Positions 37,641 to 47,041 of a DNA stretch of 64,000 nucleotides are shown in pieces (position 1 is the first letter of the stretch; each line of letters opens with the position of its first letter). A program made the position numbers and the translations under genes. The notes under the pieces were generated by a model, which was not told where the DNA came from, ran no database searches, and was given only the letters and a program-made list of their open reading frames with translations. The DNA lies in NCBI RefSeq assembly GCF_030363035.1, contig NZ_JAUCMN010000012.1:33503-97502 (forward strand), written 5' to 3'. This stretch comes from Curtobacterium caseinilyticum (GTDB lineage Bacteria > Actinomycetota > Actinomycetes > Actinomycetales > Microbacteriaceae).

Positions 37641-38648
37641 GTGCGCGAACTCGGCTTCCTCTCCTTCGTCCCGAACCACGGCGGCACCGCCGGTGCCGCC
37701 ACGGCCCTCGAGGACGGGCTCCGCCTGTTCGAGACGGCCGAGGCCCTCGGCTACGGCACCGGCTGGGTGCGCGGCCGCCACTTCGAGCCGTACCTGACCA
37801 GCCCGATGACCTTCTTCGCCGCCGCCGCACAACGCACGAGCACCATCGGCTTCGGGACCGCCGTGCTCGGCATGCGGTACGAGGACCCCGTGCGCCTCGC
37901 CGAGGACGCCAGCACGGTCGACCTGCTCAGCGGCGGTCGGGTGCAGCTCGGCATCAGCACGGGCATCGCCGGGTACGGACCGATCCTCGACCCGGTGTTC
38001 GGCACGTCCGAGCGCAGCTTCCGCGACGAGGCCGAGGCCCGCGCGTCCCGGCTGCTCGAGGTGCTGCAGGGCGAGCCGCTCGGCACGGCCGGCTCGGGGT
38101 ACGAGAGCATCCCGGCCGGAGCCGAGCTGCGCCTGCAGCCGCTGTCCCCGGGCCTGCGGGACCGCGTCTGGTGGGGCGGCGGCAGCCTCGGCACGGCCGT
38201 GCGGACCGCCGAGAAGGGCCTGCTGCTGCACTGCTCGACGCTCAACACCGAGGACACCGGTGCCCCGTTCGCCGAGGCGCAGGCCGACCAGATCACCGCG
38301 TACCGTGAGCGCTTCGCCGAGCTGCACCCGGACCGCGCCTCGAAGGTGGCGGTCGGGCGCATCGTCGTCCCGCTGCTCGACGACCACGACCGGCGGATCC
38401 ACGAGGAGTTCCTCACGGGCTACGCGAGCGGCATGGACGACGAGGGCCGGCCGCTCAGCGGTCCACCGTTCCGCTTCAGCGCGGTGCTCTCCGGCGGCGT
38501 CGACGAGATCGTCGACGCCCTGGCGGCCGACCCCGCGGTGCAGGCGACCGACGAGCTCGTGGTCACCCTGCCGGCGAACGGCGACGCCGCCGCGCACGAA
38601 CGCATCCTGCGGATCGTCGCCGAGGAGATCGCACCGCGGCTGCACTGA
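37641..38648 (+). CDS. LLM-class flavin-dependent oxidoreductase
   Basis: 335 residues, luciferase-like barrel: ELGFLSFVPNHGG strand, TSPMTFFAAAAQRTSTIGFGTAVLGMRY, LSGGRVQLGISTG. Member of the LLM partner-F420/FMN group; paralog of the gene at 48030. GTG start with TACACT 6 nt upstream. Confidence 0.85.
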   Translation: MRELGFLSFVPNHGGTAGAATALEDGLRLFETAEALGYGTGWVRGRHFEPYLTSPMTFFAAAAQRTSTIGFGTAVLGMRYEDPVRLAEDASTVDLLSGGRVQLGISTGIAGYGPILDPVFGTSERSFRDEAEARASRLLEVLQGEPLGTAGSGYESIPAGAELRLQPLSPGLRDRVWWGGGSLGTAVRTAEKGLLLHCSTLNTEDTGAPFAEAQADQITAYRERFAELHPDRASKVAVGRIVVPLLDDHDRRIHEEFLTGYASGMDDEGRPLSGPPFRFSAVLSGGVDEIVDALAADPAVQATDELVVTLPANGDAAAHERILRIVAEEIAPRLH

Positions 38649-39117
38649 ACGGCAGGCATCCGGCCGGGGCTCGACGCAGGCGTGGTGAGGACCCGGAGCC
38701 CCAGGCCGGATGACCATCTCGTCCCTGATCCGCACGGGATGGCGCGCCCACTCTTTCACTTCCTGAAGGACTTGTCATCCTGACGCACCCCTGAAATGAC
38801 CGATCGTCACGGTTTGTACGCGAAGCGCACCCACTCCCGCGCGCACGACAGACCGGTCAGACGGTCGTCGACGGGGCCGTCCCGGACCGATCGCGAATGG
38901 TCCTGCGCAGGACCATCCCGGCCCGGACGACGAATGCGCCCCCGCGCGGACGCGGGGACGCATTCTGGACGCACCGGGATCGAAGGGGGTCCGCGACCGG
39001 ATCAGGAGGCCACTTCGCTCACACGACGATCCCTCGGTGGTGCGCGCGCCGACGGTAACCAGCCGTCAGGCGCACATACATGCTACTGAATGGATCGGCG
39101 CCTGCGCGGAAACCGGA
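38649..39117. other. Structured intergenic region between convergent genes
   Basis: 469 bp without a gene I can support. Contains a perfect 20-bp palindrome ATGGTCCTGCGCAGGACCAT (38897-38916) and a hairpin with arms GAATGCG and CGCATTC (38932-38965) closing on CGGA. The latter may end either neighbour's transcript. Small frames here are not credible by composition. Confidence 0.5.
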
Positions 39118-41610
39118 TCACTCCAGTTCGAGGGTGACCGAGCCGGCGGTGTCGGAGACCGATGCGCCGACGTGCAGTCCGAAGGTGCCGGGCTCGTACC
39201 GCCAGGCACCGTCCCAGTGTGCGAACGCCCGGGCCGGCACCTCGATCGAGACCTCGGTCGACTCCCCCGCGCCGAGCCGGACGGGAGCGAACCCGACGAG
39301 CCAGCGCACCGGGCGGTCGATCGTCGACTCCTCGCGGGAGGCGTAGACCTGCACGACGTGCTTGCCCGCTCGGTCGCCGGTGTTCGCGACGGTGGCGGTG
39401 ACGATCACGGCGTCCCCCTCGGTCACGGTCGGTGACGCCGAGACGCCGTCGATCGTCCAGGTGGTGTAGCCGAGGCCGTGCCCGAACGGGTAGGCGGGCT
39501 CGGTACCGGCGCGGAGCCAGGCCCGGTAGCCCACGTGCACACCCTCGTCGTACGCGACCTTGCCGTCCACCGGGGTGACGTTCGCGACGGGGACGTCCTC
39601 GAGCGCGGCCGGCCAGGTGGTGGGCAGACGCCCGCCCGGCTCCACCGCACCGGTGAGCACGTCGGCCAGGGCGTTGCCGTACTCCTGGCCGCCGAACCAG
39701 GTGAGCAGCACCGCGGCGACGTCGTCCCGCCAGGGCATCTCGACCGGTGAGCCCGAGTTGACCACCACGACGGTGTTCGGGTTGGCGGCAGCGACGGCGC
39801 GCACCAGGTCGTCCTGGTGGCCGGGCAGCGCCAGGCTCGAGCGGTCGTAGCCCTCGGACTCCACCTTGCTGTTCGTGCCGACCACGACGATCGCCACGTC
39901 GGCGTCGCGTGCGGTGGCCACCGCGGCCTCGATGAGCGCGGCCGGATCGGCGTCGCTCGGCTCCGTGCCGAACTGGTAGGCGAGGACCCCGCCGAGCGCC
40001 TCGTCCTGCACGATGTCGTACTCGATGCGCACCGCGACCCGCTGCCCGGCCTCGACGGACACCGGCACCGAGCGCGCCGGCGGGTTGAGGAACGCGGCGC
40101 CGAGCTGGTCGCCCTCGTACGGCACGGTCTCGTCGAGCAGGAGCTCGTCGTCGATCCACAGGCGGGAGTGCCCGGCGGCACCGATGCCGATCCGGACCGT
40201 GCCGGTCGACTCGGCGGTGTACGTCGTGGTGATGTCGAGCCGGTCGGCCTCGCGCGTCGGGGCGTCGCCGCCGAACCAGAACAGCGCGGTGGCACGGCGG
40301 TCCTCGACGTACAGCTCCTCGCCGTCCTTGACGAACGCGACGCGGGCGCCGGGCGCACCGGTCGCCGGGTTCGTGATGCTCGACAGCGGGAACTCGGCGA
40401 TGCCCTCCTGCACGACCGCGCCGATGGCGTGGTTCACCGTCGCGCCCGGGAACGCGGCGCGGATGCCCTCGATCGGGGTGACCACGTGCTCGGGGACGAC
40501 CGTCGCCGAGCCGCCGCCCTGCGACCGGGCCTGGTCGGCGTTGTGCCCGACGAGCGCGATGCGTGACACCGCGGCGGCGTCGAGCGGCAGCACGCCCGTG
40601 TTGCGGACGAGCACGGTGCCCTCGGCCTCGGCCTCGCGCACGAAGGCGACGCCGTCCTCGACGTGCACGGGCTGCGCGGCGACGGGTTCGAAGCCCTCGA
40701 GCGCGCCGACGCGGGCGGCCAGGGTCAGGATGCGGCGGACCTTGCGGTCGATCGCCTCCATCGGCACCTCGCCCGACTCGACCGCGGACAGCAGCGGCCC
40801 CTCGCTCCACCACGGGTTCGGCCCGGGCATCGCGACGTCCTGCGACGCCGTGGCCGACTCGACCGATCGGACGCCGGTCCAGTCGGACACGACGATCCCG
40901 TCGAAGCCCCACTCCGAGTTCAACGGCGTCTCGAGCAGCTCGTTCTCGGACGCGGTGACGCCGTTGATCGCGTTGTAGGACGACATGATCGCCCAGGCGT
41001 GCGCCTCGGTGACGGCCTTCTCGAACGCGAGCAGGTACAGCTCGCGGAGCGCACGGTCGGACACCTCGGTCGACGCCGTGAAGCGGTCGGTCTCGTAGTC
41101 GTTCGCGATGTAGTGCTTCGGGGTCGCGGCGACGCCGTTCTCCTGCACGCCGGCGACGTACGACGCGGCGAGGTCACCGGTCAGCACCGGGTCCTCGCTG
41201 AACGCCTCGAAGTGCCGGCCGCCGAGGGGCGACCGGTGCAGGTTGATCGTCGGGCCGAGCACGACGTCGACGCCCTTGCGCCGCGCCTCGACGGCGGCGG
41301 CTGCGCCGTACCGCTTCGCGATCGCACGGTCCCAGCTCGCGGACAGGGCAGTGGCGGACGGCAGGTTGAGCGACGGGTCGCGCTCGTCCCAGACCTCACC
41401 GCGCACACCCGACGGGCCGTCGGACATCAGGATGCGGCGGAGTCCGATCTTCGCGATCGGCCAGGTCGTCCAGAAGTCGCGCCCGGTCAGCAGCTGCACC
41501 TTCTCCTCGGTGCTCAGCTGTCCGAGGAGCGCGTCGATGCGCTCGCTCAGCGGCGACGCGGCGGAGGCACGGTCCGTCTCGGCCGAGTCGGTCTCATCCA
41601 CGGTGGTCAC
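39118..41610 (-). CDS. GH3 beta-glycosidase with PA14 insertion
   Basis: 830 residues from GTG 41610; an upstream frame (to 41697) overlaps the operator. GH3 N-domain with nucleophile Asp243 in VVSDWTGV and the KHY substrate loop (165-167). A PA14 carbohydrate-binding insert lies at about 410-545, the GH3 C-domain (VVVVNSGSPVEMPW) follows, then a fibronectin-III-like domain to the end. No signal peptide, so it acts inside the cell on imported oligosaccharides, probably beta-glucosides. Divergent TetR likely controls it. Confidence 0.92.
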   Translation of the reverse strand: MTTVDETDSAETDRASAASPLSERIDALLGQLSTEEKVQLLTGRDFWTTWPIAKIGLRRILMSDGPSGVRGEVWDERDPSLNLPSATALSASWDRAIAKRYGAAAAVEARRKGVDVVLGPTINLHRSPLGGRHFEAFSEDPVLTGDLAASYVAGVQENGVAATPKHYIANDYETDRFTASTEVSDRALRELYLLAFEKAVTEAHAWAIMSSYNAINGVTASENELLETPLNSEWGFDGIVVSDWTGVRSVESATASQDVAMPGPNPWWSEGPLLSAVESGEVPMEAIDRKVRRILTLAARVGALEGFEPVAAQPVHVEDGVAFVREAEAEGTVLVRNTGVLPLDAAAVSRIALVGHNADQARSQGGGSATVVPEHVVTPIEGIRAAFPGATVNHAIGAVVQEGIAEFPLSSITNPATGAPGARVAFVKDGEELYVEDRRATALFWFGGDAPTREADRLDITTTYTAESTGTVRIGIGAAGHSRLWIDDELLLDETVPYEGDQLGAAFLNPPARSVPVSVEAGQRVAVRIEYDIVQDEALGGVLAYQFGTEPSDADPAALIEAAVATARDADVAIVVVGTNSKVESEGYDRSSLALPGHQDDLVRAVAAANPNTVVVVNSGSPVEMPWRDDVAAVLLTWFGGQEYGNALADVLTGAVEPGGRLPTTWPAALEDVPVANVTPVDGKVAYDEGVHVGYRAWLRAGTEPAYPFGHGLGYTTWTIDGVSASPTVTEGDAVIVTATVANTGDRAGKHVVQVYASREESTIDRPVRWLVGFAPVRLGAGESTEVSIEVPARAFAHWDGAWRYEPGTFGLHVGASVSDTAGSVTLELE

Positions 41611-41695
41611 GATGGTCGGTCCCTTCGTTGTGCGACGGGCGCCGGGGAGTGACCTCCGCGCGCCATCGTCGGCGGCTGCCGCCAGCGTAGCAGCC

Positions 41696-41718
41696 AAAAC
41701 CTATCAGTGGTCGGTTTT
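41696..41718. promoter_or_regulatory. TetR operator between GH3 gene and tetR
   Basis: Imperfect dyad with arms AAAACC (41696-41701) and GGTTTT (41713-41718) and partial symmetry in the 11 bp between. Lies about 20 bp before the -10 TACGCT of the tetR gene and 86 bp from the GH3 start. Confidence 0.6.
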
Positions 41719-41749
41719 CTGGTGGTCGCCCGGGCGGTACGCTCGCGCC

Positions 41750-42352
41750 ATGGCACGACGGGGTTCGTACGCGAAGGGGATCGCGAAGCGCGAGGAGATC
41801 CTCACGGTCGCGCTCGACCTCGTCGCGCAGCAGGGCTTCCGCCGGACGAGCATCAAGGACATCGCCGATGCCGTCGGGCTCACCCAGGCCGGACTGCTCC
41901 ACTACTTCGACTCGAAGGACGACCTCTGGGTCGAGATCCTCCGCCGCCGCGACGAGGTCGACCTCGCGCACGACTGGGGCACCTCGGCCGACGACCCCGG
42001 CTCGTTCCTGGCGGCCATCGTGCGGCACAACACCGAGGTCCCCGGCCTGGTGCAGATGTTCGTGAACCTGTCGGCAGCGGCCGCCACCGACCCCGAGCAC
42101 CCGGCGCACGAGTACTTCCGCGAGCGCTACGAGCGGACCCGCGGCGACTTCGCGCGGGACTTCCGCGCCATGCAGGAGGACGGGCGACTGCGCACCGACG
42201 TCGACCCCGAGCGACTGGCGAGCGTGCTGCTCGCGATCTCCGACGGCATGCAGATCCAGTGGCTGTACGACCCCTCCCGCGACATGGCCGAGCACGTCGA
42301 GCTCGTCGCGGGCCTGGCGGTCGCCCAGGCCGTCACCCCCGCCAGGACCTGA
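41750..42352 (+). CDS. TetR-family regulator of the GH3 locus
   Basis: 200 residues. HTH FRRTSIKDIADAVGLTQAGLLHYFDSKDDLW. Opens MARRGSYAKGIAKREEIL. TACGCT lies 6 nt before the ATG. Divergent from the GH3 gene over a dyad, so it should repress it until a sugar-derived ligand appears. Its C-domain belongs to the TetR_C_6-like group. Confidence 0.87.
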   Translation: MARRGSYAKGIAKREEILTVALDLVAQQGFRRTSIKDIADAVGLTQAGLLHYFDSKDDLWVEILRRRDEVDLAHDWGTSADDPGSFLAAIVRHNTEVPGLVQMFVNLSAAAATDPEHPAHEYFRERYERTRGDFARDFRAMQEDGRLRTDVDPERLASVLLAISDGMQIQWLYDPSRDMAEHVELVAGLAVAQAVTPART

Positions 42353-42535
42353 GCGCCCGCCTCGGCCCGAGCACCCGTCCGACCCGACAGGCCGCCTCGG
42401 CCTGGGCGTCCGCGTCGACCCGACCCGTCGCGCCGCCCGGACAGGTACCGCCAGTGCCTGGTCCCACCCGGGTACCGCGCGGCAGGATGGGACCCGGCCG
42501 ACCACGGCCGACCGACGACGATGTGGAGTGACGCA

Positions 42536-43402
42536 ATGACGCGTGTAGTGGTGACCGGAGGCAGCGGCAAGCTCGGACGGGCGGTCGTGCGGGACCTCGA
42601 CGAGCACGGCTACGACGTGGTCCTGCTCGACCGGGTGCCCTCCCCCGACAAGCCGGAGCGGGTGCCGTTCGTCCGCGTCGACCTGAGCGACTACGGCCAG
42701 GTGCTCGGCGCGCTCACCGGCATCGACGACCGCTACGACGCGGTGGACGCCGTGGTGCACCTCGCTGCCGTGCCCGCGCCCGGCCAGGTACCGGACGTCG
42801 CACTCATCACGAACAACGTGACCGCGTCGATCAACGTCTTCCACGCTGCCCGCGTGGCGAGGATCAAGAACGTGGTGTGGGCGTCGAGCGAGACCCTGCT
42901 CGGCATCCCCATGGGCGAGCACCACCCGCCCTACCTGCCCGTCGACGAGGAGTTCCCCGTCCGACCGCAGTCGTCCTACTCGCTCGGCAAGGCGGTCGAG
43001 GAGGAGATGGCACGCCACTTCACGCGCTGGGACCCGGAGCTGAAGATGATCGGGCTGCGGTTCTCGAACGTCATGGACGAGACCGACTACCCGGCCTTCC
43101 CGTGGGACGCCTCCCCCGAGGCGAAGACCTTCAACCTGTGGTCGTACATCGACTCGCGTGACGGCGCCCAGGCCGTGCGGAAGTCGCTCGAGGCGGAGCT
43201 GACCGGCTTCGAGGCGTTCGTCATCGCGAGCCCGGACACCGTGATGGACACCCCGACGATCGAGCTGGTCGAGCGCTTCGTGCCGGACATCGAGCGCCGC
43301 ACGGACATCGACGGCACGAGTTCGCTGCTGTCGTCGGAGAAGGCCCGTGAGCTCCTCGGCTACGCCCCCGAGCACACGTGGCGGAACCACCGCGCCAGCT
43401 GA
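42536..43402 (+). CDS. NAD-dependent epimerase/dehydratase
   Basis: 288 residues, extended SDR. TGGSGKLG (about 7-14) and catalytic Tyr-x3-Lys in SSYSLGK. The head RVVVTGGSGKLGRAVVRDLDEHGYDVVLLDR and middle VWASSETLLGIP resemble uronate dehydrogenase/NAD-epimerase groups. GGAG precedes the ATG. Substrate unknown. Confidence 0.85.
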   Translation: MTRVVVTGGSGKLGRAVVRDLDEHGYDVVLLDRVPSPDKPERVPFVRVDLSDYGQVLGALTGIDDRYDAVDAVVHLAAVPAPGQVPDVALITNNVTASINVFHAARVARIKNVVWASSETLLGIPMGEHHPPYLPVDEEFPVRPQSSYSLGKAVEEEMARHFTRWDPELKMIGLRFSNVMDETDYPAFPWDASPEAKTFNLWSYIDSRDGAQAVRKSLEAELTGFEAFVIASPDTVMDTPTIELVERFVPDIERRTDIDGTSSLLSSEKARELLGYAPEHTWRNHRAS

Positions 43403-43536
43403 CCGTCCTTCCGCAGAACGCAACGTCGGCGGTTCCTCGCAGCGTCATCGCGCTGCGACGAATCGCCACTGTTGCGTTTTGCGGGCACGCGCGCGCGGGC
43501 GAGCGTGCGGTGACAGCCGGGAGGCGCGGGTCGCCC

Positions 43537-45144
43537 TCAGGACGTCGGTGCGAGCAGCAGGCCGTCCAGCACCAGGTCGCGGACCCGCGGCAGCAGGTCG
43601 GCCGTCAGCGCCGCCTCGTCGACGCCGGTGATCTGGGCGATGGCCCCGATGATCGCGGCGACCGAGAGCTCCCGGTCGCACGCGCCCACGAACGCGGCGA
43701 GCGCCGTGTCCGCGTCCACACGCCGACCGAAGCCGCCACCCTGCACGAGCGTCATCACCGTCGGGTCGTCGTTGCCGGGCCAGTAGTGCCGCTCCTCGGT
43801 GACGTCGCCCGCGACCCGCAGGTGTGCGGCGGCGAGCGCGGTGTCGTCGTGCTCGGCGAGCCACTCGGCAGCGTCGAGCACCCGGGCCACGGTCGCACCG
43901 AGCCCGGCGGGGTTCGAGCCGAGCGTCTCGGGGACGCGCTCGAAGCGGCGGAGGTGGGCCGTGCCTCCCGACCGTGCCCGCCGGACCACGACGTACCCGA
44001 AGCCGACGCCGGTGACGCGCCGCGCGGCGAAGTCGTCGAGCCAGGCGTCGACGAGCGTGTCGAAGCCTGCCGTGCCGGGCTTCGTCCCGCCGTCGCGGAT
44101 CCAGGTCTCGGCGTAGGCGGGCGGGTCCTCGCGCTCCCGCTCGACGACCCACGCGTCGACGTCGTCCGTGGTGTCGAACCAGGAGCGGACGCGGTCGAGC
44201 CCGTCGACGCCCCAGTGGTACTCCCAGTTGCCGAGCAGCTGCGCGGTCCCGCCGGGCTCGAGGTGGTCGACGAGCCCGCGGAGGACCGTCTCGACGAGCG
44301 CGTCCCCGACCATGCCGCCGTCGCGGTACTCGTACGAGGGGACGTCGTCGCGCCGCGGGGTGATGACGAAGGGCGGGTTCGAGACGATGCGGTCGAACCG
44401 CTCCCCCGCGACGGGCTCGTACAGCGAGCCCAGGCGGAAGTCGATGCCGTCGATGCCGTTGAGCTGCGCGTTGAACCGGGCGATGTCGAGCGCGCGACGG
44501 GAGATGTCGGTGGCGACCACCTGATCCGCGAAGCGCCTGGCGTGCATGGCCTGGATGCCGCAGCCGGTGCCGAGGTCGAGCACGCGCCGCACGGGCACGG
44601 GGACCTGCAGACCGGAGAGGGTCGTCGTGGCGCCGCCGATGCCGAGCACGTGCTCCTCGCCCAGGGCGGTGCCGAGCGCGAGCTCGCCGAGGTCCGACAC
44701 GATCCACCAGCTGCCGGCGCCGAGGTCGTCGACGAAGGCGTACGGGCGCAGGTCGACCGTCGGGTGCACCCGCACGTGGTCGGCGTCGGGAGCGCCGGCG
44801 TCGTCGGTGTCGTCGTCCGTCCGGAGCAGCCCCGCGGCGAGCACCGCGTCGAGGCCGGCAGCGGGGAACGCTCGCTCCGCGTCGGCCCGGTCGACCGGCA
44901 GCCCGAGCACGAACAGCGTCGCGAGGGTCGACAGCGGCGTGGTCTCCCGCGCGGCCAGTGCGCGCAGCGCCGCCACCCGCGACCCGCGGTGCAGCGACGC
45001 CGCGGCCTCGGTCCCCCAGAGCCCGTCGATGCGCTCTACGGTGAAGCCGGCGGCGGTGAGGTCGGCGGCGAGCGCCGACGTCACCACGGGGTCGGTGGTG
45101 ATCGTGGGGAGGACGTGCGCTGCGGTGGTGTGGGGGCGGGTCAT
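43537..45144 (-). CDS. Class I SAM-dependent methyltransferase (HemK/RsmC-like)
   Basis: 535 residues. A long N-terminal domain (1-180) is followed by motif I DLGTGCGI (190-197) and NPPF (256-259), the pair seen in N-methyltransferases acting on Gln or on nucleic acid amines. The C-domain (300-535) is not recognised. ATG overlaps the stop of the ArsR gene (ATGA), and GAGGAGG precedes it, so the two are co-translated. Confidence 0.8.
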   Translation of the reverse strand: MTRPHTTAAHVLPTITTDPVVTSALAADLTAAGFTVERIDGLWGTEAAASLHRGSRVAALRALAARETTPLSTLATLFVLGLPVDRADAERAFPAAGLDAVLAAGLLRTDDDTDDAGAPDADHVRVHPTVDLRPYAFVDDLGAGSWWIVSDLGELALGTALGEEHVLGIGGATTTLSGLQVPVPVRRVLDLGTGCGIQAMHARRFADQVVATDISRRALDIARFNAQLNGIDGIDFRLGSLYEPVAGERFDRIVSNPPFVITPRRDDVPSYEYRDGGMVGDALVETVLRGLVDHLEPGGTAQLLGNWEYHWGVDGLDRVRSWFDTTDDVDAWVVEREREDPPAYAETWIRDGGTKPGTAGFDTLVDAWLDDFAARRVTGVGFGYVVVRRARSGGTAHLRRFERVPETLGSNPAGLGATVARVLDAAEWLAEHDDTALAAAHLRVAGDVTEERHYWPGNDDPTVMTLVQGGGFGRRVDADTALAAFVGACDRELSVAAIIGAIAQITGVDEAALTADLLPRVRDLVLDGLLLAPTS

Positions 45145-45515
45145 GCGGGGACCTCCTCGCGCATGATGGCGGCCGGCACCGGCCACGCGGCGACCAGGTC
45201 GAGGAGCCCGGGGAACCGCTGCTGCACGTCCTCGACGCGGACACGGCTCGAGCGGGTCAGGCCCTCCTGGTGCTGCTCGAGCAGCCCGGCCTCGCGCAGG
45301 ACGCGGAAGTGGTGCGTCAGCGTGGACTTCGGCCGGTCGACCCCGACCCACCCGCAGCTGCGGACCCCGCCGGCCGCGTCGACCAGGTAGCGGTGCAGGA
45401 TCGCCAGGCGGATCGGGTCGCTCAGGGCGTCGAGCACCACCGGGAGGTCCATCTCGGCGACGGTCGGCTGCGGCAGGCGCTCGGCAGCGGTGACGGGGTC
45501 CACGGGCGCGGGCAT
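45141..45515 (-). CDS. ArsR-family repressor
   Basis: 124 residues. Winged HTH with DALSDPIRLAILHRYL and PKSTLTHHFRVLREAGLL. The metal-type Cys motif of ArsR is absent; only one Cys (SCGW). TACCGT lies 7 nt before the ATG. Faces the MFS gene over two palindromes and precedes a methyltransferase, suggesting control of both directions. Confidence 0.87.
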   Translation of the reverse strand: MPAPVDPVTAAERLPQPTVAEMDLPVVLDALSDPIRLAILHRYLVDAAGGVRSCGWVGVDRPKSTLTHHFRVLREAGLLEQHQEGLTRSSRVRVEDVQQRFPGLLDLVAAWPVPAAIMREEVPA

Positions 45516-45544
45516 GGCACCGACGGTAGCACCGACGACCCTGT

Positions 45545-45593
45545 AGTACGACTTGCGTCGTACTGATCGGGTGCGGTACGAATGCAGTCGTAC
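45545..45593. promoter_or_regulatory. Two matching ArsR operators
   Basis: GTACGA-N6-TCGTAC occurs twice, at 45546-45563 and 45576-45593, start to start 30 bp (about three turns). The first extends to AGTACGACTTGCGTCGTACT, a 20-bp dyad. Both lie in the 122-bp region between arsR and the divergent MFS gene. Confidence 0.75.
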
Positions 45594-45637
45594 AAGCGAC
45601 CGCCGTCGGGGGTCGCCCCGAACGGAAGGAGCAGCGG

Positions 45638-46894
45638 ATGGCACAGTCAGCCCGCTCGGTCGCCGGGTTCTGGATCATCGCGGCGATGCTGCTCGCCTCG
45701 GTCGCGTCGTCGGCGGTCCCGTCCCCGATCTACCCGGTCTACGCGGCGGAGTGGCACCTGACGCCGCTCATGCTCACGGGCGTCTTCGCGATCTACGTGG
45801 CCGGCCTCCTCGTGAGCCTGCTCGTCGCGGGACGGCTGTCCGACCACGTCGGGCGGAAACCGGTCCTCGTCGTCGGCGGGCTCGGTGTCGCCGTCTCGCT
45901 CGGCCTGTTCGCCGTCGCTGACGGCGTCGGCGCGCTGATCGTCGACCGCATCGTGCAGGGCGTGTCCGTCGGCCTGCTCATCGGCGCACTCGGTGCCGCG
46001 CTCATCGACAACTCCCTCGAGCGCCACCCGGCCCTCGCCGGCGTGCTGAACGGCGTGGTCCCGCCGATCGCCCTCGCCACCGGTGCGCTGTCGAGCGGCG
46101 CACTCGTCGAGTGGGGCCCGGCACCGGAACAGCTCGTGTACCTGGTGTTCGGCGGGCTGCTGGTCCTGATGGTCCTCGCACTGGTCGTCGTCCCCGAGCG
46201 GGTCGTCCGTCGCCCGGGTGCGCTGCGCTCCCTCCGGCCCACGATCTCGGTCCCGCGGAGCTCGCGTCGGTTGTTCCGCAGCGTCGCCGGGTCCCTCATC
46301 GCCAGCTGGGCCCTCGGCGGGCTGTTCCTGTCGCTCGTGCCGTCCGCCCTCGGTGCCGTCTTCGGCATCACGAACCACTTCGCCGCCGGCGCGCTCATCG
46401 CCGTCGTCACCGGCGTCGGAGCACTGACGGGCCTCGCCATCCAGCGGACGGACATGCGTCGGGCCGTCCTGCTCGGACTCGTGGCGCTCGTGGCCGGACC
46501 GGTCGTCACCGTCGCCTTCGTCGTCGCGCACTCGCTGCCCGGACTCGTCGTCGGCAGCGCGATCGCCGGGGTCGGCTTCGGCGCCGGGTTCCAGGCACCG
46601 CTCCGGATGCTCCTCGCGACCGCAGCGCCCACCCACCGTGCGGGGCTCCTGTCGACGATCTACGTCGTGAGCTACCTGGCCTTCGGTGTGCCGGCGGTCG
46701 TCGGTGGGCTGCTCGAACCCGCGGTCGGCCTCGTGCCGGTCATCGCCGGGTACGGTGCCTTCATCGTCCTCGCCGCGGTCGTCGCCCTCGTGCTGCAGGT
46801 CACCTCGAAGGAGGCCGCGGCCGTCGAGGACCGTGCCGCCGACGCCGTCGAGCGCACCGCCACCGGCTCGGTCCTCGTGGCGTCCGCCGAGTAG
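45638..46894 (+). CDS. MFS exporter under ArsR control
   Basis: 418 residues, 12 hydrophobic segments. Motif A VAGRLSDHVGRKPVLV after TM2 and motif C-like GALGAALIDNS. AAGGAG before the ATG. DHA1-type drug-efflux pump in layout. The stop codon TAG is the first three bases of a 49-bp repeat unit. Confidence 0.82.
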   Translation: MAQSARSVAGFWIIAAMLLASVASSAVPSPIYPVYAAEWHLTPLMLTGVFAIYVAGLLVSLLVAGRLSDHVGRKPVLVVGGLGVAVSLGLFAVADGVGALIVDRIVQGVSVGLLIGALGAALIDNSLERHPALAGVLNGVVPPIALATGALSSGALVEWGPAPEQLVYLVFGGLLVLMVLALVVVPERVVRRPGALRSLRPTISVPRSSRRLFRSVAGSLIASWALGGLFLSLVPSALGAVFGITNHFAAGALIAVVTGVGALTGLAIQRTDMRRAVLLGLVALVAGPVVTVAFVVAHSLPGLVVGSAIAGVGFGAGFQAPLRMLLATAAPTHRAGLLSTIYVVSYLAFGVPAVVGGLLEPAVGLVPVIAGYGAFIVLAAVVALVLQVTSKEAAAVEDRAADAVERTATGSVLVASAE

Positions 46895-47038
46895 GCCCGC
46901 CGCCGGTCGCGGTGCCGCATCCGGGCCGGGCGCGCGGGCGTAGGCCCGCCGCCGGTCGCGGAGCCGCATCCGGGCCGGGCGCGCGGGCGTAGGCCCGCCG
47001 CCGGTCGCGGAGCCGCATCCGGGCCGGGCGTGCGGGCC
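46892..47038. repeat. 49-bp tandem triplicate beginning on a stop codon
   Basis: Three copies of a unit that begins TAGGCCCGCCGCCGGTCGCG. The first copy starts with the TAG of the MFS gene at 45638. It ends just before the convergent TIGR02611 gene. Confidence 0.85.
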
Positions 47039-47041
47039 GGT

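Noticed and set aside
37521..38759. Upstream extension of the helicase gene
   Set aside because: Frame is open but antisense to the LLM gene, and the conserved protein begins at 37520.
38796..39089. Small gene in the gap before the GH3 gene
   Set aside because: No SD or leaderless box, and composition of a random frame crossing two palindromes.
43378..45390. Long plus-strand open frame opposite the methyltransferase
   Set aside because: Shadow of the real minus-strand gene, which has clear SAM motifs.
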